Below, one piece after another: positions 1 through 7,753 of a stretch of DNA of 15,288 nt. Position numbers and translations under genes: made by a program. The notes under the pieces are model-generated. The model saw nothing but the letters and a program-made list of their open reading frames with translations. It did not search any database and was not told the origin of the DNA. Source of the DNA: CAJQQY01 sp045104975 (GTDB lineage: Bacteria > Bacteroidota > Bacteroidia > Chitinophagales > Saprospiraceae); assembly GCA_045104975.1 (NCBI GenBank), contig JBGCCY010000262.1, positions 1 through 15,288 on the forward strand. Reading direction: 5' to 3'. How positions within the stretch are numbered: the stretch's first letter is position 1; every line of letters starts with the position of its first letter.

Positions 1-1062
1 GGGAATGATTAAAATTCCTATTCCAATACTAAAATAGGGTAGGGCAGGAATCAAATATGGCATCGCTTGTCGGGGAGAAATAATCAAAGGAATAGAGGCT
101 GATAATCCAATTAGAATAAAAAGGAATCCTAGTTTTTTTTCTTTGAAAGCAGATACTTGAGTATCAAATAATCGCTCTAAAATAATCGCTCCAAAATAGG
201 TAATCAGCATGGGAAGCAAAACAATCAAGAGTTGTCCGATTATAAAAAACCGATTACTTTGATAATAGTATAATCTTCGATCTCCTTTTAAACTAGCAAA
301 TAATTGAGTGTCGAGATAAATATTGATACTATTCAATGCCTCTGGAAATAGGACAAAAATTGCTACAAAAAAGATGATCAATGCGGTCACCAAATAAAAA
401 GTTTTACGAACTACATCTTGAATAAAAATATTATTACTGAGGACTAATTTAAAACAGCCATAAAATGCTAAAGGAAATAACCCAACTAATCCTTTGCTCA
501 ATACTGCGAGAGCAATGAAAAAACCAGCGAGCAAAATTTTCCAAATCGATTCTTTTGATTGTTGTTCATCAATTAAAAAATAGATGGCTGCCAAACAGAA
601 AATAGATAAAGGACCATCTAGTAAATTAGCTGGTTGATAGAGATAAGTAAGAATATTAAATTGCCAAAATAGAATTGGAACGAACCAATAATTTTGGAAA
701 TGAACATTTGATTTAGAAAATATTTTTTTCCAAATTAAAATGATCAACATTAGATTCAATAAATATTGGATTCCACTAAAAATTCTTTCGGTCCAAAAAC
801 TATCTCCTAATATTTTAAAAAAATAAGATTGTATCCAAAATACAAACCCTGGATGCTCATGAAAATTGGAAAAGATAGTTTGTGAAAATTGGGGAAACCA
901 ATAGCTACCATTTCCTTCTGCTAAATTTCGAGAAATCACCGCATACCAAACCCCATCAATAAACATACTCTCCTCCAAAATTTCTGACATAAAAAAGATA
1001 AGAAAGAACCCTAATATTAAGGCTCTCCAAAACCAATGTTTGACAAATATCTTAGACGTCAT
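1..1062 (-). CDS. ArnT/PMT-like GT-C glycosyltransferase, C-terminus cut off by window edge
   Basis: The frame is open from an ATG at 1062 to base 1, giving 354 residues with no stop; full members usually have about 450-600. It appears to be a polytopic inner-membrane GT-C enzyme moving a sugar from a polyprenyl-phosphate donor to an outward-facing acceptor (family knowledge). Visible marks are TM1 at residues 11-25, then a first outer loop with an acidic motif (IDGVWYAVISRNLAEG, 35-50), which is where this family keeps its catalytic acid (D36 here). Next come HEHPGF (68-73), LSKGLVGLFPL (188-198) and a late RQAMPYLIPALPY segment (331-343), like the K/R-YLLPL stretch of ArnT. Many hydrophobic helices alternate with short loops. 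It starts 14 bp after the stop of the LRR gene, so the two are probably co-transcribed. The acceptor is unknown: lipid, glycan or protein are all possible. Confidence 0.8.
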   Translation of the reverse strand, partial: MTSKIFVKHWFWRALILGFFLIFFMSEILEESMFIDGVWYAVISRNLAEGNGSYWFPQFSQTIFSNFHEHPGFVFWIQSYFFKILGDSFWTERIFSGIQYLLNLMLIILIWKKIFSKSNVHFQNYWFVPILFWQFNILTYLYQPANLLDGPLSIFCLAAIYFLIDEQQSKESIWKILLAGFFIALAVLSKGLVGLFPLAFYGCFKLVLSNNIFIQDVVRKTFYLVTALIIFFVAIFVLFPEALNSINIYLDTQLFASLKGDRRLYYYQSNRFFIIGQLLIVLLPMLITYFGAIILERLFDTQVSAFKEKKLGFLFILIGLSASIPLIISPRQAMPYLIPALPYFSIGIGILIIP

Positions 1063-1076
1063 AGTGTATTAATTCT

Positions 1077-2984
1077 TTATCTCTTCAATTCAATAAATCC
1101 AGATAATTTACTGGGGTTATTTTCAATTTGTAAGGCATAGAAATAGGTTCCCTCAGGGAGTGGACCTAAAGTACTTTCAAATATCCCATCCCAATCATTT
1201 CGGTAAGGACTCGCTGAATATACGACTTGTCCAAATCGATCGAATACGATTAACTCATTTTTAAGGTCAGGATTTTCTTCTAAGTCAGGAATAATAAAAT
1301 AATCATTCACTCCATCTCCATTTGGAGAAATTGCATTCGGAATTCGACTGGCTAAACCATCATTAGGTTGTACGTTCATTTCAACTATTGCAACGGTAAA
1401 ATTTTCTGGATTTAAAATATTAGTCAATTGATATTGGAAGGATATCTCTCCCTCAAAATCTGCCGGTACCGAATACTTAAATGTTCCATTTTCTAGATTA
1501 AAAAGCAACCCTGCTTGAGGCTCTTCCACGATAGAAATTTCCCAGTCTTCTAATCCTAATAATTCATCATTATTCAATACATCCAACATAAAATTGGAAG
1601 TATTGGTATTTAAATTAAACAGGTCATTTTGTGCAAGAGGTTGAATTAATTCAAGTTGTTCAAGATTCATATAATCCTCTAATTGGAGAATGAAATCAAA
1701 ACTTTTTATAGTCAATCCTGGAAACCCGAGGTTACTTATTTCACAAAAATACTTTCCAGTTTTATTTGGGTCAATGTTATCTATTTGGAGGAATGGTTCA
1801 TTATTACTTTCCAATTTATTCCCTTCAAAATACCATTCGTACTTATTGGTTTTAAGATCATCAATTTCTAAATCTAACTTAAGACTATCCCCAACTAACA
1901 AGTAAACCAAAGAATCCTTTTTATGATCTTTTTGATAAGCATACGATTCTAATGTCTTGAGATGAGAATTATTTTTCTTTAAACTATTGAAGTCTAAAAA
2001 ATTACCGCTAACTAAAAATTTACTCAAAGCAGGTTTATTAGAAATTTTTGGACAATCTGTAAATCTATTGTTAGAAAGTATAAGCTTTTCTAAATGATCC
2101 GAATTTTTAAATGATGAAATTTCTCCTTCCAGTTGATTGTAAGAGAAATTTATTTCTTTCAATTTTTTCATCTTTTTAAAAGAGGGTAATTCTCCTTTTA
2201 TTTGGTTGATTGAAAGATTTAGATGGCTTAATTTTTTTAGGTGTTGAAAACTTGGAATAGGTCCGTTAAGTCCATTTTTTGAAAAAGAGATAAATTGTAA
2301 TTCAGGAGAATTTACCAAATTTGGAATAGCTCCTATCAATTGGTTTTTCTCAATATAAAGTCGTTGAAGCACAGGAAGATTGGAAAAATTAGGAATCTTT
2401 CCAGACAGTTTATTATAATTTAAGTAAAGTGTTTTCAATTTTGGGATATGCTGAAAATTAGGAATAGTATCAGTAAATTGATTGAATTCTAATTCCAGAG
2501 AAACTAATTTTCGGAATTGAAAATCAGGAATCGGCCCACTAAATTGATTTCCAGATAGCTGGAGCGTTAATAAGAAAGTCATGTTTTTTAGAGAAGGGGC
2601 AGTCCCAGATAATTTATTAAACCCTAAAAACAAATGTTCAACATGCGGTAAATTAAGATCGGGAAGTGGTCCAACCAGATTATTTCCTTGATTATGCTTC
2701 CATCCACAATTCGGATCTCCATCCAAATCGAGACATTGTACACATCCACTTGAATTTAATCTTACTCCATACCAAGTGCTAAAAGGCTGACTAAAATCCC
2801 ATTGGTTTTTCCAATCTTGCCCATTGGTTTTTGTATAAAAATCAACTAATGCCAATGAGTCAGAACGAATATCGCAAGGACATGAAGCAATCAATTTCTC
2901 TTCTTGAATAATTCCTCCTTCATAGGCAGAACCGATACAAGTTATTATGAGAAATAATATTCCTAACCATTTGATTATATGCAT
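1077..2984 (-). CDS. Secreted leucine-rich-repeat protein with Ig-like region and T9SS type-B sorting domain
   Basis: A 635-residue exported protein, probably held on the cell surface. Residues 1-20 form a signal peptide (K5, then a hydrophobic run to GSA). Residues 42-100 resemble an LRR N-cap (DFYTKTNGQDW, WYGV, cysteines 81, 84 and 93). Roughly ten plant-type LRRs of about 23 residues fill 102-345, with the recurring pattern L..L.L..N.LSG.IP.F. Residues 355-432 look like an Ig-like domain (W384, YFC 412-414), though no matching first cysteine is obvious. Residues 452-540 resemble a cadherin/Big-type beta domain with the phrase VLNNDE. The C-terminus (548-635; IPNAISPNGDGVNDYF, FDRFGQVVY, WDG, GTYFY) is the gliding-motility/CHU_C-type domain that directs export through the type IX system. 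Such proteins usually act in adhesion or ligand binding; the ligand here is unknown. The ATG at 2984 places the signal peptide correctly. Confidence 0.9.
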   Translation of the reverse strand: MHIIKWLGILFLIITCIGSAYEGGIIQEEKLIASCPCDIRSDSLALVDFYTKTNGQDWKNQWDFSQPFSTWYGVRLNSSGCVQCLDLDGDPNCGWKHNQGNNLVGPLPDLNLPHVEHLFLGFNKLSGTAPSLKNMTFLLTLQLSGNQFSGPIPDFQFRKLVSLELEFNQFTDTIPNFQHIPKLKTLYLNYNKLSGKIPNFSNLPVLQRLYIEKNQLIGAIPNLVNSPELQFISFSKNGLNGPIPSFQHLKKLSHLNLSINQIKGELPSFKKMKKLKEINFSYNQLEGEISSFKNSDHLEKLILSNNRFTDCPKISNKPALSKFLVSGNFLDFNSLKKNNSHLKTLESYAYQKDHKKDSLVYLLVGDSLKLDLEIDDLKTNKYEWYFEGNKLESNNEPFLQIDNIDPNKTGKYFCEISNLGFPGLTIKSFDFILQLEDYMNLEQLELIQPLAQNDLFNLNTNTSNFMLDVLNNDELLGLEDWEISIVEEPQAGLLFNLENGTFKYSVPADFEGEISFQYQLTNILNPENFTVAIVEMNVQPNDGLASRIPNAISPNGDGVNDYFIIPDLEENPDLKNELIVFDRFGQVVYSASPYRNDWDGIFESTLGPLPEGTYFYALQIENNPSKLSGFIELKR

Positions 2985-3020
2985 TTTAATTCAATTTTAC
3001 TCATGAGACAGGTAAATAAG

Positions 3021-3038
3021 GATTGAAGTCATTCAATC
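3021..3038. repeat. 7-bp inverted repeat upstream of the LRR gene
   Basis: GATTGAA and TTCAATC are perfect reverse complements separated by GTCA, 36 bp before the LRR start codon on the minus strand. It could be an operator or a 5'-UTR hairpin. No T-run follows on either strand, so a terminator role is unlikely. Confidence 0.35.
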
Positions 3039-3144
3039 TCATTTATAGAATTTTTTCCCAAAAATAGAATTCGGAAAATTTCTTAGAGTTGTTATTAGGC
3101 GTGTAATACTAGAGGTAGAGGGTATTGTGTAATGATTACTTATG

Positions 3145-3164
3145 TTGAAGAAATATATCTTCAA
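3145..3164. repeat. 7-bp inverted repeat downstream of the acyltransferase
   Basis: TTGAAGA and TCTTCAA flank a 6-nt AT loop, about 50 bp past the stop of the minus-strand acyltransferase gene. It is the only clear stem in this gap and may mark the 3' end of that transcript. Without a T-run, a terminator call would be weak. An AT-rich ATTAAT repeat lies beside it (3163-3180). Confidence 0.3.
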
Positions 3165-3215
3165 TATTAATATTAATATATATCAAAAATGATGACAACT
3201 TTTAACTCCACATTC

Positions 3216-4289
3216 TTACCTACCTCCAGTCAATAAACTATAAAACTGAGGAATAATTTTTTTAAAATAATAACCAATCAAAATGCTGAATAGAATGGCA
3301 ATAGTGGGTGCAGTAAAATAAATAATAATTGAAATCATTTCTCCTTGTCCTAATATTGAATAAAATCCCTTCTTTAGGATGGTTAAAATGGGTTCATGGA
3401 ATGCATAGATAAAGAAGGTAAATGAAAATAGAAATGAATACTTTGAATCTTTGGTTTTTAATTTCTTTACTATAAAATCATACATCCCCCAAACTGCTAG
3501 GACACCTATTAATATTCCAATTTTATGAATAATATTAGTCACCATTAATGTGGAGAAATCAAAATGAGTCATAGTTGTTTTGACCAAAATAATTGATAAC
3601 CAGGATAGGAATAAAATGATTGCTTTTTTTGAAGAAAAATGCTGCAAGATCCAGTTCTGTTGATGAAGTGCTAAATGTCCTCCAATGACAAAAAATAATA
3701 ATGCTTCATTAGCCATAATTATTAAATCAAAGTTGTAAAACCATAGAACTAATAAAAGTGAGACTAACCATATTTTAAAGTAGCGAAGTAACCAAAATAG
3801 AATAGGGGATAGTATTGTTAAAATTATTAAATCACGAATAAACCAAAATTGATAGGGTATTGGATTTAAGAAAATAGTATCCAGTAATTCTTTTACAGAA
3901 TATTCACTAATTAGTTTTCTAGTAAAATAATTTTGAACGACAGGAAGAGATTGTAAAACTAGATACAATAATATTCCAAGTATGGACCAAAGTAAATAAG
4001 GAAGAAATAAGGTCTTAACTCTTTTCTTCATCTTCTTTTTAAACTCAGGGAGGCTTCCTTTTAGTCCCAAAAAAAATAGATACCCTGAAATGGCGAAGAA
4101 AATAGGAACAGCAACTCTTGTAATTCCTTGACTGATAAATTCTTGGATAAATGTACAATATCCTTTACTTAAGGATAATACATTTCCTGCATCTACTTTT
4201 ATTACCAGATCGTAGGAGTGTAAAAAGACGACTAAAATGATGGCAAAAAAAGAAACCACTTTTAGTTTTAGGCTTAAATAATTATTCAT
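3216..4289 (-). CDS. Acyltransferase-3 family integral membrane protein
   Basis: A 357-residue polytopic protein of usual AT3 length, with about ten hydrophobic helices. The family moves acetyl or other acyl groups across the membrane onto sugars of polysaccharide, peptidoglycan or lipid (family knowledge). Family marks seen: the helix-1 histidine (FAIILVVFLHS, H24), R58 with the following VPIFFAISGYLFF (61-73), basic KKMKKRVKTLFLPYLLW (85-101), FWFIRDLIIL (148-157), and a late IYAFHEP (294-300). The gene is read away from the YqiJ/flotillin cluster, whose divergent control region it shares, and 231 bp separates it from the LRR gene. The substrate cannot be told from the sequence. An envelope glycan is likely given the nearby glycosyltransferase. 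The ATG at 4289 directly precedes the first helix. Confidence 0.85.
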   Translation of the reverse strand: MNNYLSLKLKVVSFFAIILVVFLHSYDLVIKVDAGNVLSLSKGYCTFIQEFISQGITRVAVPIFFAISGYLFFLGLKGSLPEFKKKMKKRVKTLFLPYLLWSILGILLYLVLQSLPVVQNYFTRKLISEYSVKELLDTIFLNPIPYQFWFIRDLIILTILSPILFWLLRYFKIWLVSLLLVLWFYNFDLIIMANEALLFFVIGGHLALHQQNWILQHFSSKKAIILFLSWLSIILVKTTMTHFDFSTLMVTNIIHKIGILIGVLAVWGMYDFIVKKLKTKDSKYSFLFSFTFFIYAFHEPILTILKKGFYSILGQGEMISIIIYFTAPTIAILFSILIGYYFKKIIPQFYSLLTGGR

Positions 4290-4402
4290 TTTCCTTTTAA
4301 AAATTTATTATTTAAAAAAGGCGTTTGCGATAGTTATATTCTATATACGATTCTTAGTCAGCTTGTTTCAAACTATTAAAGGAAACACATTAATTTTTAT
4401 AG

Positions 4403-4435
4403 CTTAAAATGAGTTCGATGTCAACTCATTTTAGG
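4403..4435. repeat. Strong hairpin: 11-bp perfect stem, 7-nt loop
   Basis: TAAAATGAGTT (4405-4415) and AACTCATTTTA (4423-4433) are exact reverse complements around the loop CGATGTC. A T-G wobble and a C-G pair extend the stem to 13 positions. It lies between two divergent genes, where a terminator is not needed for either. A regulator binding site, a leader-RNA structure or a barrier to stray transcription is more likely. Confidence 0.6.
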
Positions 4436-4628
4436 TGATACAATTTTTATGATCTTAAATTTTTAAATATTACCTCTCCGATATCATAATATTATTTCAT
4501 CTGATTTCTATCCGTATTAGCCGATATTATATGAGTTTTTAAGAAAATATTAACATCTTTAAGCTAATATTAAAACAACACAAGAAATTTATTTAAAACG
4601 ATTTTTTTAGAAGCCAGACTACTCAAAA

Positions 4629-4643
4629 TTAAGTATAACTTAA
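4629..4643. promoter_or_regulatory. Candidate operator dyad TTAAGT-ATA-ACTTAA
   Basis: A perfect 6/3/6 dyad lies 42 bp before the ATG of the YqiJ-like gene, where a repressor or activator of the cluster could bind. The only evidence is symmetry and position, and AT-rich DNA yields such dyads by chance. Confidence 0.3.
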
Positions 4644-4685
4644 GGTCTCATTGTTAAAATCATCGTACAGCTAATCGAACAAAAT

Positions 4686-5339
4686 ATGACTGAATTATTT
4701 CAAGCTGCACTTTCTGCGGAAAACATTATCTACACGTTATTATTGGTTCTCGTGCTTTTCTATTGGCTATCCGTTATTGCAGGTGGCTTGGATATGAATT
4801 CCTTCGAGATAGATTTAGATATTGATGTAGACTTGGATGTTGATGCTGATGTAGACGGTGCAGGAGGGACGAGTGGTTGGTTGGCTGGTGCACTTCATTT
4901 TTTCAATTTTGGAAAATTGCCGACCATGGTTATTCTCTCATTCGTCATCTTATTTGCTTGGATGATTAATGTATTACTGAATCATTATATGGGAGGAGGA
5001 AGTCTCGTTTTTGCTCTAATACTGATGCTTCCCAATTTATTTATCAGCCTTCTTTTAACAAAGATAATTACAACTCCTTTGATACCTGTTTTTAAACAAC
5101 TCAATACGCCGGAGGAAGATGTTGATTTTGTTGGAATGACTTGTAAATTGACCGTAACTGCCAATAAAACAAAGAAGGGACAAGCTGAAGTTATTCATGA
5201 AAATAGATCACTACTCATCTACGTAAAAGTGGATGATGATGTGAACGAAATTAATAAAGGTGAAGATGCGATCATTCTTCGCCCTTCCAAAGACGCCTCC
5301 TATTTTTTCATTAGGAAGCCAACCGAAATAGTCTTCTAA
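4686..5339 (+). CDS. YqiJ-like membrane protein with OB-fold/NfeD-like C-terminal domain
   Basis: A 217-residue inner-membrane protein and the usual partner of YqiK-type flotillins (family knowledge, from the E. coli yqiJ-yqiK pair). TM1 spans about residues 12-33. An acidic stretch with aspartate at every second position follows (D43, 45, 47, 49, 51, 53, 55, 57). TM2 is 79-98 and TM3 about 105-127. The C-terminal domain (about 140-217) looks beta-rich with the pattern FVGMTCKLT, GQAEV, LLIYV, GEDAIILR, matching the OB-like fold of NfeD/YqiJ tails. In NfeD-like families such a domain helps to couple to, or organise, an SPFH protein in the membrane. The flotillin gene follows after 129 bp on the same strand, which supports the call. 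The ATG at 4686 places TM1 properly, and no Shine-Dalgarno is visible, as is normal in Bacteroidota. Confidence 0.8.
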   Translation: MTELFQAALSAENIIYTLLLVLVLFYWLSVIAGGLDMNSFEIDLDIDVDLDVDADVDGAGGTSGWLAGALHFFNFGKLPTMVILSFVILFAWMINVLLNHYMGGGSLVFALILMLPNLFISLLLTKIITTPLIPVFKQLNTPEEDVDFVGMTCKLTVTANKTKKGQAEVIHENRSLLIYVKVDDDVNEINKGEDAIILRPSKDASYFFIRKPTEIVF

Positions 5340-5348
5340 CCTCTAGGA

Positions 5349-5408
5349 ATAAGCAACTGTTTTGCACTTTACGTAATTACCAATGTGGAGCTATCAAACG
5401 TTGCTTAT
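5349..5408 (+). other. Bulged 13-bp stem-loop between the YqiJ-like and flotillin genes
   Basis: ATAAGCAAC (5349-5357) pairs perfectly with GTTGCTTAT (5400-5408). After one bulged T (5358), GTTT (5359-5362) pairs with AAAC (5396-5399), leaving a 33-nt loop. No T-run follows, so it is not an ordinary terminator. In a polycistronic RNA it could be a processing or stability element that sets the ratio of the two products, or a regulator site. Confidence 0.5.
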
Positions 5409-5468
5409 AGCAAAGAAGCACTTAAACATTATATCAACTAATATCAAAAACTCATAAAATTTAAACCT

Positions 5469-7577
5469 ATGCTATCTAACGTATTTTTAATTGTCATCGC
5501 CATTATTGTTATCATCCTGATTGGTTTAGTCTTCGCTATAACCTCTTGGTATAAAAAAATTCCTCAAGGGCAAGCTCTTATCCGAACAGGTCAAGGAGGA
5601 ACACAAGTGGCCTTAAATAAAGGAATGTTTGTCATCCCTGTTTTACACATGGTGGAACAAATGGACCTATCTGTAAAAACGATTGAAATTGGTCGGCTCA
5701 ACAAAGACGGTCTGATCTGTAAAGATAATATGCGAGCAGACATAAAAGTTGTCTTCTTCGTTCGTATCAACGATGACCCAGCGAGTATCCAAAAGGTAGC
5801 AGGTGCTATCGGTACTGCCCGAGCATCCGATAAAGAAACGCTTCGACTTTTATTTGAAGCCAAATTTTCGGAAGCCCTTAAAACGGTTGGGAAACGTTTT
5901 GACTTCGTGGATCTCTACGATTCCAGAGATAAATTTAAACAAGAGATTATTGATGTCATCGGCGTTGATCTAAATGGCTATGTGGTAGATGATTGTGCCA
6001 TTGATTATTTGGAACAAACAGGGTTGGAGTTTCTTAACGAACACAATATTTTGGATTCAGAAGGTATCAAAAAGATTACTGAGTTAACAGCTACTCAAAA
6101 GATAAAAGCTAATTTTATTCGGAGAGAAGAAGAAAAAACATTGAAGGAACAAAACGTAGAAGCTCAAGAAGCGATTCTTGAATACGAGAGACAGTTAGCA
6201 GAAAAAGAAGAACGTCAAAAAAGAGAAATCGCCAACATCAAAGCGAGAGAAGAGGCAGAGATTGCTAAAATCAATGAGGAAGAAAGACTACGTTCTGAAA
6301 TGGTGCGCATCCATACGGAAGAAGAATTGGCCATTGCAGAAGAGAACAAATTTCGTCAAGTAATTGTCGCTGCAAAAAATAAAGAGAAGACCGAAGCGGT
6401 AGAAAATGAAAGAGTGGAAAAAGAAAGATTACTAGAGCAAACCGAAAAGGAGAAGATTGTGGCATTGGCCGAAATTGAGAAACAACGTGCTATTGAATTG
6501 GAAAAGAAAAATATTCAAGATGTAATCAAGGATCGAATTATCGTTGAGAAAAAAGTAGTGGAAGAAGAAGAGAAAATCAAAGATACTAGAGCCCTTGCAA
6601 CTGCTGAAAGATCAAAAAATGTTGCGATCATAAAAGCGGAAGAAGTTGGTCAAGCGACTGTTATAGAACAAGAAAAACTAGCTCAAGCAGAAAAACTTTC
6701 AGCAGAAATCAAAGCAGAAACTTTGGTCATCGAAGCAGAAGCATCTATGAATGCGGCTGAAAAAGAAGCAGAAGCTAGAAAGATTCATGCAGAAGCAAAA
6801 GCTGCAGAGGAAGCAACAATTGGATTATCCGAAGCGCAGGTTATCGAAGCCAAAGCAAAAGCGAGAGAGCAGGAGGGAAGCCTAGAAGCAATCGTCATCG
6901 AGAAGAAAGCAATTGCTGAAGCCAAAGGTATCGAAGCCAAAGCGGCAGCTCATAAATTGCAAGGTTTAGCAGAAGCAGAAGTAGCTGCAGAACTTGGTGC
7001 TGCTGAAGCAAAAGTGATGACTCAGAAATATACTGCTGAAGCAAAAGGTGTTGAAGAGAAAGCACTTGCGATGCAGAAATTAGATGGAGTTGGGAAAGAG
7101 CACGAAGAGTTTAAACTTAGATTGGAAAAAGAAAAGGCCATCGACTTGGCGGAAATCAATATCCAAAAACACATTGCAGAAGCGCAAGCTAGCGTTCTTG
7201 CTGAAGCATTCAAGACAGCTAACATTGATATTGTCGGCGGAGATATGACTTTTGTAGACAATATCATGAACTCTATCAACAGAGGAAAATCGGTGGATCG
7301 AATGTTAGATAATAGCAAGCATCTTACAGATGTGAAAAATAGATTATTATCCAGCGGCAACAAGGTAAATGGTGTTGGAATGTTAACCAAAATAAAAACC
7401 TTAATTGCTAAAACAGGCATCACTAGCGAAGATCTAAAAAATCTAACCATCAGTACTTTACTCCTGAAAATTCAAGATCAAGTAACAGAAGAAAAAGATT
7501 TAAGTCTGATCAATCAATTGATGATGACTATTAAAGACCTCGGCATTGGTCAAAAACCAGCCGAAGATGTTTTGTAA
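5469..7577 (+). CDS. YqiK-type flotillin (SPFH/band-7 membrane scaffold)
   Basis: A 702-residue flotillin. Residues 2-26 are a single N-terminal hydrophobic anchor followed by SWYKKIPQGQALIRTG, the usual entry to the SPFH domain. The SPFH domain runs to about 205 (KGMFVIPVLHMVEQMDLS, DNMRADIKVVFFVRI, LRLLFEAKFSEALKTVG, DFVDLYDSRDKF). Residues 205-580 form a very long charged coiled coil, first E/K/R-rich and then turning into alanine-glutamate repeats (EAKAKA, AEAKG) typical of flotillins. The tail (about 585-690) holds the conserved NIDIVGGD and MNSINRGKSVDRML segments seen in YqiK relatives. Flotillins oligomerise into membrane microdomain scaffolds and recruit partners. Here the partners are probably the adjacent YqiJ-like protein and the AAA+ ATPase encoded 176 bp downstream. 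The length and coiled coil are normal for the YqiK branch. The ATG at 5469 directly precedes the anchor. Confidence 0.92.
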   Translation: MLSNVFLIVIAIIVIILIGLVFAITSWYKKIPQGQALIRTGQGGTQVALNKGMFVIPVLHMVEQMDLSVKTIEIGRLNKDGLICKDNMRADIKVVFFVRINDDPASIQKVAGAIGTARASDKETLRLLFEAKFSEALKTVGKRFDFVDLYDSRDKFKQEIIDVIGVDLNGYVVDDCAIDYLEQTGLEFLNEHNILDSEGIKKITELTATQKIKANFIRREEEKTLKEQNVEAQEAILEYERQLAEKEERQKREIANIKAREEAEIAKINEEERLRSEMVRIHTEEELAIAEENKFRQVIVAAKNKEKTEAVENERVEKERLLEQTEKEKIVALAEIEKQRAIELEKKNIQDVIKDRIIVEKKVVEEEEKIKDTRALATAERSKNVAIIKAEEVGQATVIEQEKLAQAEKLSAEIKAETLVIEAEASMNAAEKEAEARKIHAEAKAAEEATIGLSEAQVIEAKAKAREQEGSLEAIVIEKKAIAEAKGIEAKAAAHKLQGLAEAEVAAELGAAEAKVMTQKYTAEAKGVEEKALAMQKLDGVGKEHEEFKLRLEKEKAIDLAEINIQKHIAEAQASVLAEAFKTANIDIVGGDMTFVDNIMNSINRGKSVDRMLDNSKHLTDVKNRLLSSGNKVNGVGMLTKIKTLIAKTGITSEDLKNLTISTLLLKIQDQVTEEKDLSLINQLMMTIKDLGIGQKPAEDVL

Positions 7578-7709
7578 AAAACTGAAGAGCGCGCCGATTA
7601 ATACTAGAGTTTATTTTAAATGAAGTTGTATGAACGAACCGTAAAACGTTCAACAAATAAAGTCTACTTATCACTATGGTGAAAAAAGTATTAAATCGGT
7701 GCCAAATAG

Positions 7710-7748
7710 AAAAAGGAATCCATAACATTCAACATCACAATCCTTTTT
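7710..7748 (+). repeat. 8-bp inverted repeat just before the ATPase start
   Basis: AAAAAGGA (7710-7717) and TCCTTTTT (7741-7748) can pair across a 23-nt loop, ending 5 bp before the ATG at 7754. It may fold in the leader and affect translation, or partly terminate readthrough from the flotillin gene. The arms are low in complexity, so chance is quite possible. Confidence 0.3.
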
Positions 7749-7753
7749 AGTAA

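Larger units (their letters stand above)
4290..4685. promoter_or_regulatory. Divergent control region (396 bp) between the acyltransferase and the YqiJ-flotillin-ATPase cluster
   Basis: This AT-rich region contains no credible gene. It must carry promoters for both directions, but I could not place a convincing Bacteroidota TTG/TAnnTTTG pair. It holds a strong hairpin (4403-4435), a 15-bp dyad (4629-4643) and an AATATTA/TAATATT inverted pair near 4545-4572. Confidence 0.6.

Noticed and set aside
1683..1905. Two short plus-strand frames inside the LRR gene
   Set aside because: They are antisense to the Ig-like part of the LRR protein and have no features of their own.
3021..3164. Terminator for the acyltransferase gene
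   Set aside because: Two small stems are present, but neither is followed by a T-run in the minus-strand reading direction.
5591..6465. Two minus-strand open frames (5591-5863 and 6271-6465)
   Set aside because: Both are antisense shadows of the SPFH domain and coiled coil, without their own start context or recognisable domains.
6700..7100. DNA-level tandem repeat in the flotillin gene
   Set aside because: The repetition is in the protein (alanine-glutamate coiled coil) with varied codons, so it is not a true nucleotide repeat array.
7022..7450. 142-codon minus-strand open frame under the flotillin gene
   Set aside because: It is antisense to the conserved flotillin C-terminal region and reflects that gene's codon pattern; it resembles no family.
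7578..7753. A small gene between flotillin and ATPase
   Set aside because: The only ATG frame checked (from about 7620) ends after 20 codons; nothing suggests a peptide.
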